From NCBI GenBank assembly GCA_903832295.1, contig CAILAZ010000103.1, forward strand, positions 1 through 36,198: DNA of 36,198 nucleotides. Direction: 5' to 3'. The stretch comes from an uncultured Acidobacteriota bacterium (GTDB taxonomy: Bacteria; Acidobacteriota; Terriglobia; Terriglobales; Acidobacteriaceae). Positions within the stretch are counted from its first letter, which is position 1. Every line of letters starts with the position of its first letter. A model generated the notes under the pieces. It did no database searches and was not told the DNA's origin. It was given only the letters and a program-made list of their open reading frames with translations. A program made the position numbers and the translations under genes. Positions 22,253 through 29,885 of the stretch are shown here, piece by piece.

Positions 22253-23380
22253 CTACTTCGCCTGTGCCGCCGTGCTCTTCTCAAAGCCGGCCCACACCGG
22301 AACCCCGCTGTAAACCTTCGCTACCTCGCGCCCCGTCAACACCCGCAGCGCGCCGCTTGCCATGGCTTCCATCTCCAACTCGCCAGCGTAAACCTTTACC
22401 GGGGCGATGTACTTCACCATTGCCGTCAGGTTCTCCACCAGGTAGGGATCGTGCGCAATGCCGCCCGTAATCAGGATCGCGTCCACATCACCGTGCAGCA
22501 CCGTTGCATAAGCGCCTACGTACTTACCCAACTGGTAGATCAAGGCATCATAAATGAGCTTTGCATACGTGTCGCCGTCCTTAATGCGCTGCGTAACCTC
22601 GCGCGTGTCGGACGTGCCAAGGTGATCGACAAGCCCGCCGCCCTTGATGATCCGTTCCTGCAACTCGCGCTCCGTGTACTTGCCGGAGAAACACATCTTC
22701 ACCACCGCCGCCACCGGAACAGCTCCGCAGCGTGTCGGTGCCATCGGCCCGTCGCCCTGCACTGCGTCGGTGGAGTCGATCATCCGTCCCTTGCGGTGCG
22801 CCGAAATCGAAACCCCGCCGCCCGCGTGGCAGACCACCAGGTTCACATCCTCGTACCGCTTTCCAATCGACTGTGCGTAGCGCTGTCCAACTTCCTTCTG
22901 GTTCAGCGGATGTCCGCGGCTCTCGCGTGAGACGTTGTTCCATCCGCACACCCGCGCCACCAGCTCAAACTCGTCCACGTCTGGAGGATTCACCACAAAC
23001 GCCTGTCCGCCCAGTTCCCGCGCAAACTCGTCTGCTAACAGGCTTCCAATCTGTGCCGGATGCTTGATCGTGAAACCGATCCGCGCGTGATGCAGCAGGA
23101 TGTCATTCACCACATACGTCCCGCCCTCAAGCGAAACCAGTCCGCCACCGGAGCCGATAAACGCGTCCATCCCTTTCAGCGAAACATTCTGCTTCGCCAG
23201 CTCTGCCAGTACAGTTTCCTTGCGGTAAGGGAACTGATCGACGATCTCTTTGAATTCCTTAAGCTTGTTGGCATCGTGAGCCACGTTTGCCGAGAACACC
23301 ATCTTCTCGTTCTCAAAAACGGCCACCTTCGTAGAGGTCGAGCCCAGATTCAGCGCGCAGAGTTTGTAAGTCTTTTCCAT
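22253..23380 (-). CDS. buk: Butyrate kinase family protein (copy 2)
   Basis: Second ASKHA acid kinase of the window, 375 residues, starting at the ATG at 23380. It carries CALNLGSTSTKVAVFENEK, CHAGGGVSISAHRKGRMIDS and a C-terminal ILITGGIAHDPYLVENL. The segment that reads GRGGLL in copy 1 and in many butyrate kinases reads GSGGGL here, and the loop after GRMID differs (STDAVQGDGPMAPTRCG). The active-site pocket therefore probably differs from copy 1. It is encoded 45 nt after a phosphate acetyltransferase gene, so acyl-CoA would go to acyl phosphate and then to acid plus ATP. Whether the acid is acetate, butyrate or another is open. Confidence 0.9.
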   Translation of the reverse strand: MEKTYKLCALNLGSTSTKVAVFENEKMVFSANVAHDANKLKEFKEIVDQFPYRKETVLAELAKQNVSLKGMDAFIGSGGGLVSLEGGTYVVNDILLHHARIGFTIKHPAQIGSLLADEFARELGGQAFVVNPPDVDEFELVARVCGWNNVSRESRGHPLNQKEVGQRYAQSIGKRYEDVNLVVCHAGGGVSISAHRKGRMIDSTDAVQGDGPMAPTRCGAVPVAAVVKMCFSGKYTERELQERIIKGGGLVDHLGTSDTREVTQRIKDGDTYAKLIYDALIYQLGKYVGAYATVLHGDVDAILITGGIAHDPYLVENLTAMVKYIAPVKVYAGELEMEAMASGALRVLTGREVAKVYSGVPVWAGFEKSTAAQAK

Positions 23381-23425
23381 GTCCGTCCGTTGTTACTCCC
23401 CTTCATAACTTTCACCGGATGCAGC

Positions 23426-24451
23426 TTAATTCCCGGCCACTGCGCTGGCGCTTTTGCTCTGTGCCAGCACCACCACGTTCGCAATCGCTCCCACAATGTC
23501 GGTCACCGACGCGCCGCGCGAAAGATCCGTGATCGGCTTCGCAAAGCCCTGTAGCAGCGGTCCAAATGAATCCGCCTTGCCAAATATCTGCACCAGCTTC
23601 ACCCCGATGTTCCCCGAGTTCAGATCCGGGAAGATCAGGATGTTCGCCCTGCCCGCCACCGGTCCCACTTCCTTCAGCTTGCGCGCCGCAACCGCAGGCA
23701 CAATCGCTGAATCCAATTGGAACTCGCCGTCGATCAGCAGCTCCGGCCTTCGTTGCTTGCAGAGTTCCAGCGCCTCCAGCACGCGGTCCACCTTTTCGTG
23801 CTGTGCGCTGCCTTTGCTTGAGAACGACAGCAGCGCCGCCCTCGGCTCAATGTCCAGCAGCGCGCGTGTTGTGTCCGCCGTTGTCGTCGCAATGTCAGCT
23901 AACTCGCTCGCGCTCGGGTCAGGACACACCGCGCAATCCGCATGAATCAGCAAATTGCCGTCCGCGCCTTCCCACTCTGGAATCGACCATATTCCCATGC
24001 TTGAAATCGTCTCGATCCCGGGCTGCATTCCTAGGATCGACTGCGCCGCCAGGATCACCTCGCCCGTTGTGTGTACCAGTCCGGCTACCGTGCAATCCGC
24101 CTCGCCCACTGATTCCATCATCACCGCAAAATTCAGCGGCTGCCGCAGCATGCGCTTCAGTGCTTTGCCAGAAAGAATTGAGTTCGTTTCCAGGTAACAC
24201 GCAACATAACGATCGATAATCGCTTCATCCGTGTGGTCCACAATGGCGAAGCCGTCCAGCGTTATTCCAAGACTCTCAGCCTGCGCCGTTATTGCTTCCG
24301 TCTTTCCAATCAGAATGGGATATGCGATGCCGAGATCAAGCGCCTGCCGCGCCGCTCGCAGGATCCGCTCTTCGCCCGACTCCGGAAATACAACCTTCTT
24401 CGGATTCGCCTTCGCCTTGTTCTGTAAATATTGCTTTACGTCCACGCTCAT
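23426..24451 (-). CDS. pta: Phosphate acetyltransferase
   Basis: PTA/PTB-family acyltransferase, 341 residues, ATG at 24451, with purine-rich GAGAGAG upstream. It is closer to acetyl- than butyryl-specific members: KKVVFPESGEERILRAARQA at the N-terminus, then IFPDLNSGNIGVKLVQIFGK and GPLLQGFAKPITDLSRGAS at the C-terminus. The reaction is acyl-CoA plus phosphate to acyl phosphate plus CoA. It is the first gene of the minus-strand unit led by promoter copy 3 and is followed by a butyrate-kinase-type gene instead of an acetate kinase. In a phloroglucinol-type pathway acetyl-CoA is both product and co-substrate (for the BKACE), so this enzyme would set the balance between acetate and ATP formation and reuse. 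Confidence 0.92.
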   Translation of the reverse strand: MSVDVKQYLQNKAKANPKKVVFPESGEERILRAARQALDLGIAYPILIGKTEAITAQAESLGITLDGFAIVDHTDEAIIDRYVACYLETNSILSGKALKRMLRQPLNFAVMMESVGEADCTVAGLVHTTGEVILAAQSILGMQPGIETISSMGIWSIPEWEGADGNLLIHADCAVCPDPSASELADIATTTADTTRALLDIEPRAALLSFSSKGSAQHEKVDRVLEALELCKQRRPELLIDGEFQLDSAIVPAVAARKLKEVGPVAGRANILIFPDLNSGNIGVKLVQIFGKADSFGPLLQGFAKPITDLSRGASVTDIVGAIANVVVLAQSKSASAVAGN

Positions 24452-24523
24452 CTCGAATCTCTCTCCCGCATCGCTCCGCCTTGCGGACGCAGCCTCGCCT
24501 GTTTACGCATCTCGACGACGATA

Positions 24524-24596
24524 AAGTTAGGCGATAGTAACGCTGAAAGGAAATACTTTGTTTGCGCGCCCCTGCTGCCTCGGCGGCATTGCAGAC
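24524..24596 (-). promoter_or_regulatory. Shared promoter element, copy 3 (pta-buk-SCP2-ACP unit)
   Basis: Read on the minus strand, AAACAAAGTATTTCC (24563-24549) is followed after exactly 15 nt by CGCCTAACTT (24533-24524), identical in sequence and spacing to copy 1. A weaker ATGC half-site lies upstream at the spacing of the other copies. It sits between the acpS stop and the pta start, about 98 nt from the pta ATG. Confidence 0.72.
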
Positions 24597-24616
24597 GGGC
24601 ATATAAACAACATCAC

Positions 24617-25003
24617 TTATTCTTGTCCTGACAGGACCGCCATCGCAATCGCGTAGTCGCCGTCGTAGGAGAGACTTACCAGCACGCGCGCTGCCTTGCG
24701 CTCCGCAACAATCTCCGCAAAGCGACCTGACAGCACTGCTATCGGCTCGCCGCACTTGCCGTCCTGGATGTCGATTTCCTTGAACTGCACGCCGCTGTCC
24801 CAGTCAATGCCCAGCGTCTTGAAGATCGCTTCCTTCGCCGCAAAGGTCTTCGCAAAATACACCACCGGCTCCGCGTGGGCCTCGGCGCGCTCCCGCTCGC
24901 CCGCCGTATAGACCTTTGCCACAAACGCATCTCTGCCGGAGTTACTGAGGATCTCCCGCATCCTGCTGATCGCAATAATGTCGATCCCCGCTCCCAGCGC
25001 CAT
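24617..25003 (-). CDS. acpS: Holo-[acyl-carrier-protein] synthase
   Basis: Transfers 4'-phosphopantetheine from CoA to the Ser of an acyl carrier protein. The ATG at 25003 (MALGAGIDIIAISRM) gives 128 residues, the usual AcpS length; the frame is open to 25078 but that part overlaps the preceding gene. The magnesium ligands Asp8 (GIDII) and Glu58 (FAAKEAIFKTLG) are present. It is the last gene of the electron-transfer operon and lies directly before the pta unit that encodes an acyl carrier protein. That arrangement suggests a dedicated modifying enzyme, though it could be the genome's only acpS. Confidence 0.93.
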   Translation of the reverse strand: MALGAGIDIIAISRMREILSNSGRDAFVAKVYTAGERERAEAHAEPVVYFAKTFAAKEAIFKTLGIDWDSGVQFKEIDIQDGKCGEPIAVLSGRFAEIVAERKAARVLVSLSYDGDYAIAMAVLSGQE

Positions 25004-25026
25004 CTCGCACCCATCCACCCAGTTAT

Positions 25027-27129
25027 CTAGTAGTCGCCCCAGAACTTCACCGGGGTTACCTTCAGCCTCAGGTTGCAATTCAAGCAGCGTCCCGCCTCGG
25101 CGAGCGCTGTCTTCTCATCAAAGCCGCTGTCCACCATGCAGAAGTTACTCACCCGTTCCTCCGCGCTCAGCAGGCAAGGTTCGTTACGCTTCTCGCTTAC
25201 AAACTCGCCCGCCTTCCCAATCCACGGATTCCACTCCGACGCCGGGGCCAGCTTCTCTTCGATGTTTCCATTTCCTCCCAGGAACTTGTCCACCGCCGAG
25301 GCAGTCTTGCGCGCCGAAGCAATCGCCTTGATCACCGAAGCCGTGCCCATCACTGCGTCTCCCGCGGCGAACACGCCCTCCATGCTCGTCTCCAGCGAAT
25401 ACTCGTCCACCTCCACCAGTCCGCGCGGCGTAGCATCCACCTCAAAGTCCTCGGGAATCTCCGGCCGCTGTCCAATCGCAAAAATAATCGTGTCGCCCGC
25501 AATCACATGCTCGGAGTCCGGCACGAATTCCACCTTTAACTTGCCTTCCTCAAACGCAAACGAGGCCACATCGCGGCATTCCAGCCCAACAACCTGCCCA
25601 CCTTCGCCCAGTACCTTTGTAAAGCCCTGCGAGGTATGCAGAATGATTCCTTCTTCCACTCCCTCTTCAATCTCGTCCGGAGACGACAGCATCTTGTCCC
25701 TCGGCTCCAAACACGCCAGGTGAATCTCCTCCACGCCCAGCCTTCGCGCCACCCTCGCGCAGTCAAAGGCCACGTTACCGCCACCAACCACAATCAGTTT
25801 CTTCCCAATCTTCTCGGGAGTCCCCAGATTCACACTGCGCAAGAAGCTCACCGCGTTTGACACGCCCGCCAGGTCGTTGCCCGGAATCGGAAGCTTCCCG
25901 CCCTTGTGCGCGCCCACCGCAATCACCACCGCGTCAAACTCATCGTCGTCAATCAGCTTGCTCAGTGACTCAATCTTCGTTCCCGTGCGAATCTCGACTC
26001 CAACCTTCTTGATCTCCTCAATCTCGTCCTCAATCACCTTGCGTGGCAGCCTGTACTCGGGAATCCCGTAGCGAAGCATTCCGCCCGCCTCCGGCAACTC
26101 CTCAAAGATCACCACTTCGTGTCCCAGTTTTGCTAGGTAATACGCCGCCGTCAGCCCCGCCGGCCCGGAACCCACTACCGCCACGCGCTTTCCCGTGGCT
26201 GCGTCGTGGCGCGCATTCAGCTTCCATATCTGCTCCGTGTCCTGCTCCACCGCAAAGCGCTTCAAATTCCGCAATGAGATCGGGCTGTTCACCAGCGCCC
26301 TGCGGCACACGCTCTCGCAGGGATGCACGCACACGTGCCCCAGCGTCAATGGCAACGGAACCTTCTCCCGAATCACCGCTGCTGACTCCGTGTACTTGCC
26401 CTCGCCGATAAACCGCACGTACCGCGCCGTATCAATCTCCGCGGGGCAGTTCGCCCTGCACGGCACCAGCGCATCCTTGCGCCGTTTTCCCTGCACCAGC
26501 TCCGGTTTGTCCATAATCGCGCCCGTCGGACAAACCTCCGCGCACGCTCCGCACAACCGGCATCCCGCCTCTTCCCAGCTCTTGCCCACGGCGATTCCGG
26601 CGCTGTTCTCCTCGCCGCGTTTTACAAACTCCAGCACCTCTGCGCCGCGCAATTCGTTGCAAGCCCGCACGCACCGCCCGCAGTTGATGCAGCGCGCAAA
26701 GTCGTACACAAACAGCGGGTGCGTCGTGTCCGTCGGAATGTACTTGATCCGTCGCCGCACGCTCAGGTGCTCACTTACTCCTATGTATTGCTTCAGCGCC
26801 TGCAGTTCGCAGTTCAAGTACTTCGTGCAGGTGCTGCATTCTTCCGGATGGTCGGACAGCAGCAGTTCCATCGCCATCCTGCGCAGCTCCATCAGCCGCG
26901 GAGTCTTCGTCTGGATCTCCATGCCATCCGTCGCCGCCAGATGGCACGACGCCGGAAACCCCTCTACGCCCTCTACTTCGACAAGGCACAGTCTGCATGC
27001 GCCCGCCGGCTTCAAGTCCGGATGGTCGCACAGGTGCGGGATGTAGATTCCCGCTGCCAGCGCCGCATCCAGCACGCTCGTCCCCGGATTGCTTTCCACT
27101 TCCTTGCCGTCAATCTTCAGCTTCAACAT
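25027..27129 (-). CDS. NuoG-like iron-sulfur / GltD-like FAD-NAD(P)H oxidoreductase fusion
   Basis: 700-residue multidomain electron-transfer protein. I start at the ATG at 27129 (MLKLKIDGKEVESNPGT), with GGGA seven bases before; a second ATG lies at 27135. In order: a 2Fe-2S ferredoxin domain (CDHPDLKPAGACRLC), a NuoG-type His-Cys 4Fe-4S region (HPEECSTCTKYLNC), and two 4Fe-4S clusters (CINCGRCVRAC and CRLCGACAEVCPTG). Then comes the GltD-type Cys region (CRANCPAEID), followed by two Rossmann domains for FAD (VAVVGSGPAGLTAAYYLAKL) and NAD(P)H (KLIVVGGGNVAFDCARVA). AAGDAVMGTASVIKAIA closes the FAD site. Such proteins move electrons between NAD(P)H and ferredoxin or a partner reductase. It is encoded 26 nt after a NuoF-like gene, probably its partner. 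The physiological acceptor is unknown; the flavoprotein at 29886-31337 is a candidate. Confidence 0.9.
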   Translation of the reverse strand: MLKLKIDGKEVESNPGTSVLDAALAAGIYIPHLCDHPDLKPAGACRLCLVEVEGVEGFPASCHLAATDGMEIQTKTPRLMELRRMAMELLLSDHPEECSTCTKYLNCELQALKQYIGVSEHLSVRRRIKYIPTDTTHPLFVYDFARCINCGRCVRACNELRGAEVLEFVKRGEENSAGIAVGKSWEEAGCRLCGACAEVCPTGAIMDKPELVQGKRRKDALVPCRANCPAEIDTARYVRFIGEGKYTESAAVIREKVPLPLTLGHVCVHPCESVCRRALVNSPISLRNLKRFAVEQDTEQIWKLNARHDAATGKRVAVVGSGPAGLTAAYYLAKLGHEVVIFEELPEAGGMLRYGIPEYRLPRKVIEDEIEEIKKVGVEIRTGTKIESLSKLIDDDEFDAVVIAVGAHKGGKLPIPGNDLAGVSNAVSFLRSVNLGTPEKIGKKLIVVGGGNVAFDCARVARRLGVEEIHLACLEPRDKMLSSPDEIEEGVEEGIILHTSQGFTKVLGEGGQVVGLECRDVASFAFEEGKLKVEFVPDSEHVIAGDTIIFAIGQRPEIPEDFEVDATPRGLVEVDEYSLETSMEGVFAAGDAVMGTASVIKAIASARKTASAVDKFLGGNGNIEEKLAPASEWNPWIGKAGEFVSEKRNEPCLLSAEERVSNFCMVDSGFDEKTALAEAGRCLNCNLRLKVTPVKFWGDY

Positions 27130-27154
27130 CGCCATTCCCGATTCTCGAATCCGA

Positions 27155-28744
27155 TTAGTTGCCGTCGCATACCTTGGCTGCGCACTGCTTGCCGCTCACA
27201 TGCGCCTCAAACTCCGCGCGGAAGTGTTCCAGCGCGGTCAGCACCGCATCCGGCGCATTCTTCCCGTTCGCGCACAGCGAACCTGCCTTCATCGCGTCGC
27301 CCAGCTTCAGCAGCAGGTCAGTGTCTCCCGCCGCGCTTCGCCCCTTCGCTATGTCCGCCGTCACGTCCATCAACTGCCGTGTTCCTTCACGTCCAAAGCT
27401 GCACTTGCCGCAGGAAACTCCATGCGCATACGCAGCCGCCTGTCTCGCCATGTCCACCGCGCAGGCCGAGGTATCCACCGCCAGCAGCGCGCCTGAACCC
27501 AGCACGCATCCCGCCTTCGCCAGCGCCGCGCAATCCAGCGCAATATCCAGCCCGCCTGCCGGAATCCATCCGCCCGCGGGGCCACCGATCTGCACTGCCT
27601 TCAGCTCAAGGCCTGTCGTTGAGCCGCCGCCAATCTCTTCTGCAATCACGCGCAGCGGAGTTCCAATCGCCACCTCCACCACTCCCGTCCGCTGCAGCTT
27701 TCCCGCCAGTGCCACCATCTTCGTTCCCCGGTTGCCCTCTGCGCCTTTCTGCGCAACAGCGGAAACCACCGCCAGCGTCTCCACGTTCTCCACTACCGTC
27801 GGCCTTCCATTCAGTCCTGCCGTCTCCGGCTCCGGAGGGCGCACCCTCGCTCGCGGCTGCCGGCCTTCCAGCAGGTTGATCAGGATCGTCTCTTCTCCAT
27901 CCGCCAGTCCTGCCGCCACCTCGCGTATTTCAATCTCGCAGCTGAACTCCGAGCCTAGGATGTTTTCGCCCAGCAATCCCGCGCCGCGCATCTCCCCCAG
28001 CGCAATCGCAATCCTTCGCCGTGCCATCGCGTGTTCCGGGCTCACGCACACAATCGCGCGCTTTGCCCCTGCCGCATACGCCGCAATCAGCAAACCCTCC
28101 AGCACCGCGTGAGGATCGCCCTCCAGCAGCACCGCGTCCTTGTCCGTGCCGCCTGCCTCGCAGCCAATCACAAATCGCTCTTCGCTCTCCGTCTCGCCGC
28201 ACGCGCGCCAGGTCCGCGCCAATCCCGTCGCCTCCATCTCGTCCAGCAGCGCCTCGGCCGTCATCCCCAGCGCCTTGCTCAATCCCGCATAGCCGCCGTG
28301 TGCGATGTACTGCGTGATCTCTTCCGCGCAAATCTCTCCGCAGTTCCGCATTGCAACCCTGTGCTGTGCCTGGAAGAACGGCAGACTCCCTAGCGCCGGA
28401 ATTCCCTCAAAACCCTCAGCTGCGTCTGTCCCCAGGGCCAGTTCCGCCCCCGGTTCCTCCCCAGCCGCAATCTTCGCCAGCAGCTCGCCACCCAGCGCCG
28501 GAGTCATGTTCGCATAGTAAATTCGAGGCTTTCCCGGCCTTGCGATGGAAACTACCGGCTCCATCTCGCGCCATCCCAGCGAACCCGTCTGCATGATCTT
28601 CGCGTCGATCTTCAGTCGCGCTACGTCCGCAACTACCTGCTCCAGCACCGCGCCCGTGCCCGTGTCGATGAAAATGCAAATCCGCTCGTTGCGGAGCCGC
28701 TTCCATTCGGCACGGGCTTTTTCCTGTAGATCGATGAAGCTCAT
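27155..28744 (-). CDS. NuoF-like protein with degenerate FMN loop and a lost cluster ligand
   Basis: About 529 residues, homologous to NADH dehydrogenase NuoF/HydB-type subunits. I start at the ATG at 28744 (MSFIDLQEKARAEWKRL); an ATG at 28762 is in frame. The N-terminus has a thioredoxin-like CIFIDTGTGAVLEQVV. The central part keeps GDPHAVLEGLLIAAYAAGA and NGRPTVVENVETLAVV, and the C-terminus keeps SCGKCSFGREGTRQLMDV and SLCANG. Two expected features are missing. The Gly-rich FMN loop GRGGAGFPTG is replaced by LARTWRACGE (near 28190-28240). In the C-terminal cluster the C-x2-C-x2-C motif has Gly instead of the third Cys (codon 27392-27394). I checked the other frames over the FMN loop and found no frameshift. 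It probably pairs with the NuoG-like fusion encoded next, but may not bind FMN. Confidence 0.85.
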   Translation of the reverse strand: MSFIDLQEKARAEWKRLRNERICIFIDTGTGAVLEQVVADVARLKIDAKIMQTGSLGWREMEPVVSIARPGKPRIYYANMTPALGGELLAKIAAGEEPGAELALGTDAAEGFEGIPALGSLPFFQAQHRVAMRNCGEICAEEITQYIAHGGYAGLSKALGMTAEALLDEMEATGLARTWRACGETESEERFVIGCEAGGTDKDAVLLEGDPHAVLEGLLIAAYAAGAKRAIVCVSPEHAMARRRIAIALGEMRGAGLLGENILGSEFSCEIEIREVAAGLADGEETILINLLEGRQPRARVRPPEPETAGLNGRPTVVENVETLAVVSAVAQKGAEGNRGTKMVALAGKLQRTGVVEVAIGTPLRVIAEEIGGGSTTGLELKAVQIGGPAGGWIPAGGLDIALDCAALAKAGCVLGSGALLAVDTSACAVDMARQAAAYAHGVSCGKCSFGREGTRQLMDVTADIAKGRSAAGDTDLLLKLGDAMKAGSLCANGKNAPDAVLTALEHFRAEFEAHVSGKQCAAKVCDGN

Positions 28745-28768
28745 AGTCCCACTCTCACTCATGCCAGC

Positions 28769-29782
28769 TTACTTGCCCGCCGCTGCCGCCAACGCTGTTG
28801 CATCTTCGGGATACAGCTTCAGCACCCGCGCCTGCACCCGTGCCAGCCCAAACAGCGCATCTGTGTAAGGCGTCGGAACGCCAACCTTCTCGGCGATCTC
28901 GCTCACCGCTCCCACCAGCGCATCCAGCTCCACTGCCTTCTTCGCTTCCACGTCCTGCAGCATCGAGGTCTTGAAAGGCCCAAGCGCCCGTGTGGACTCC
29001 TGCCGCTGTTCCGGTGTGTCCGTCATCACGCAGCCAAACTTCTTTCCCACCGCCGCGGCCTCGTACATGATCTTGATGCACAAGTCGCTCGCCAGCTTGT
29101 CGTTCAATATCCGGTCCAGCGTTGCGCCTGTCAGTGCGGAAATCGGATTGTGCGTCATGTTGCCTAACAGCTTCAGCCAGATCTCTTTCTGGATCGACGG
29201 CGACACGCTCACCTGGAAGCCTGCGTCTGTCAGCAGCGTCCCCAGCGCCCGCACCCGCATCGAATCGCAGTTGTTCGGCTCGCCGATCGTCAGCTTGTTG
29301 CCGCTCACGTGCTGGGCCACGCCCGGCCCCAGCAGCTTGCAGCTCAGCATGATCACGCAGCCAATCACCCGCTCTGCCGGAATCCCCTTTGCAATCGACC
29401 CATCCGGGTCAATCGACTTCAACTGCGTTCCCGCATACTCTCCGCCGAATCCCTGGAAGAACCACCACGGCACGCCGTTCATCGCCGTCATAATCACCGT
29501 GTCCGGTCCCAGCAGCGCGCCAATCTTCGGAGCGATAAACTTCAGCGTCGGTCCCTTCACAGCCACAATCACCAGGTCCTGCGGCCCTAGTGTCGAAGGA
29601 TCGTTCGTTGCCGTCACTTTCGCCGTCAGCATCTTTCCGTCCGTCTGCACCTGCAGCCCGTTTTTCTGGATCGCCTCCAGCGTGGGGCCAACTTCCACCA
29701 CGCTTACCTCGGCGCCCTTCAGAGCAAGCCGCACTCCCATCAATCCGCCAATCGCTCCCGCTCCATACAAACAAATCTTCAC
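28769..29782 (-). CDS. Ketopantoate reductase-like NAD(P)-dependent oxidoreductase
   Basis: ApbA/PanE-fold reductase, 337 residues. I start at the GTG at 29782 (VKICLYGAGAIGG), since GGGAG lies seven bases upstream; the frame is open to 29875 but that part has no family character. The cofactor loop is GAGAIGGLMG, followed by DLVIVAVKGPTLKF. In the C-terminal domain KLLGNMTHNPISALTGATLD carries the conserved Lys and the Asn-Pro-Ile-Ser-Ala-Leu-Thr run of the family. It is longer than typical PanE (~300). It lies in a catabolic operon, not with pantothenate genes, so reduction of another 2-oxo or 3-oxo acid, or oxidation of the hydroxy acid, is more likely. The substrate is unknown. Confidence 0.88.
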   Translation of the reverse strand: MKICLYGAGAIGGLMGVRLALKGAEVSVVEVGPTLEAIQKNGLQVQTDGKMLTAKVTATNDPSTLGPQDLVIVAVKGPTLKFIAPKIGALLGPDTVIMTAMNGVPWWFFQGFGGEYAGTQLKSIDPDGSIAKGIPAERVIGCVIMLSCKLLGPGVAQHVSGNKLTIGEPNNCDSMRVRALGTLLTDAGFQVSVSPSIQKEIWLKLLGNMTHNPISALTGATLDRILNDKLASDLCIKIMYEAAAVGKKFGCVMTDTPEQRQESTRALGPFKTSMLQDVEAKKAVELDALVGAVSEIAEKVGVPTPYTDALFGLARVQARVLKLYPEDATALAAAAGK

Positions 29783-29819
29783 TTTAGCTCTCCCGTATCG
29801 CCGCAGCGTTGTGTGTCCA

Positions 29820-29869
29820 GCGAGCCCCACCCCGTACCCCTTTACGGGCAGCGCAAGCATGGGGCTCGC
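29820..29869 (-). repeat. Compound hairpin between flavoprotein and reductase genes
   Basis: GCGAGCCCCA (29820-29829) is the exact reverse complement of TGGGGCTCGC (29860-29869). Nested inside, CCCGTA (29831-29836) pairs with TACGGG (29843-29848). There is no T-run. It lies between two genes of one operon and may be an mRNA-processing or stability element that adjusts their relative expression. Confidence 0.6.
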
Positions 29870-29885
29870 ACTCAAATCGCCAGCA

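Noticed and set aside
28190..28240. A frameshift as the reason for the missing FMN loop in the NuoF-like protein
   Set aside because: Neither of the other two frames yields GRGGAGFP-like sequence here, and the frame is coherent on both sides.
28769..29782. Pantothenate biosynthesis PanE
   Set aside because: It lies in a catabolic electron-transfer operon and is longer than typical PanE, so I kept only the fold-level call.
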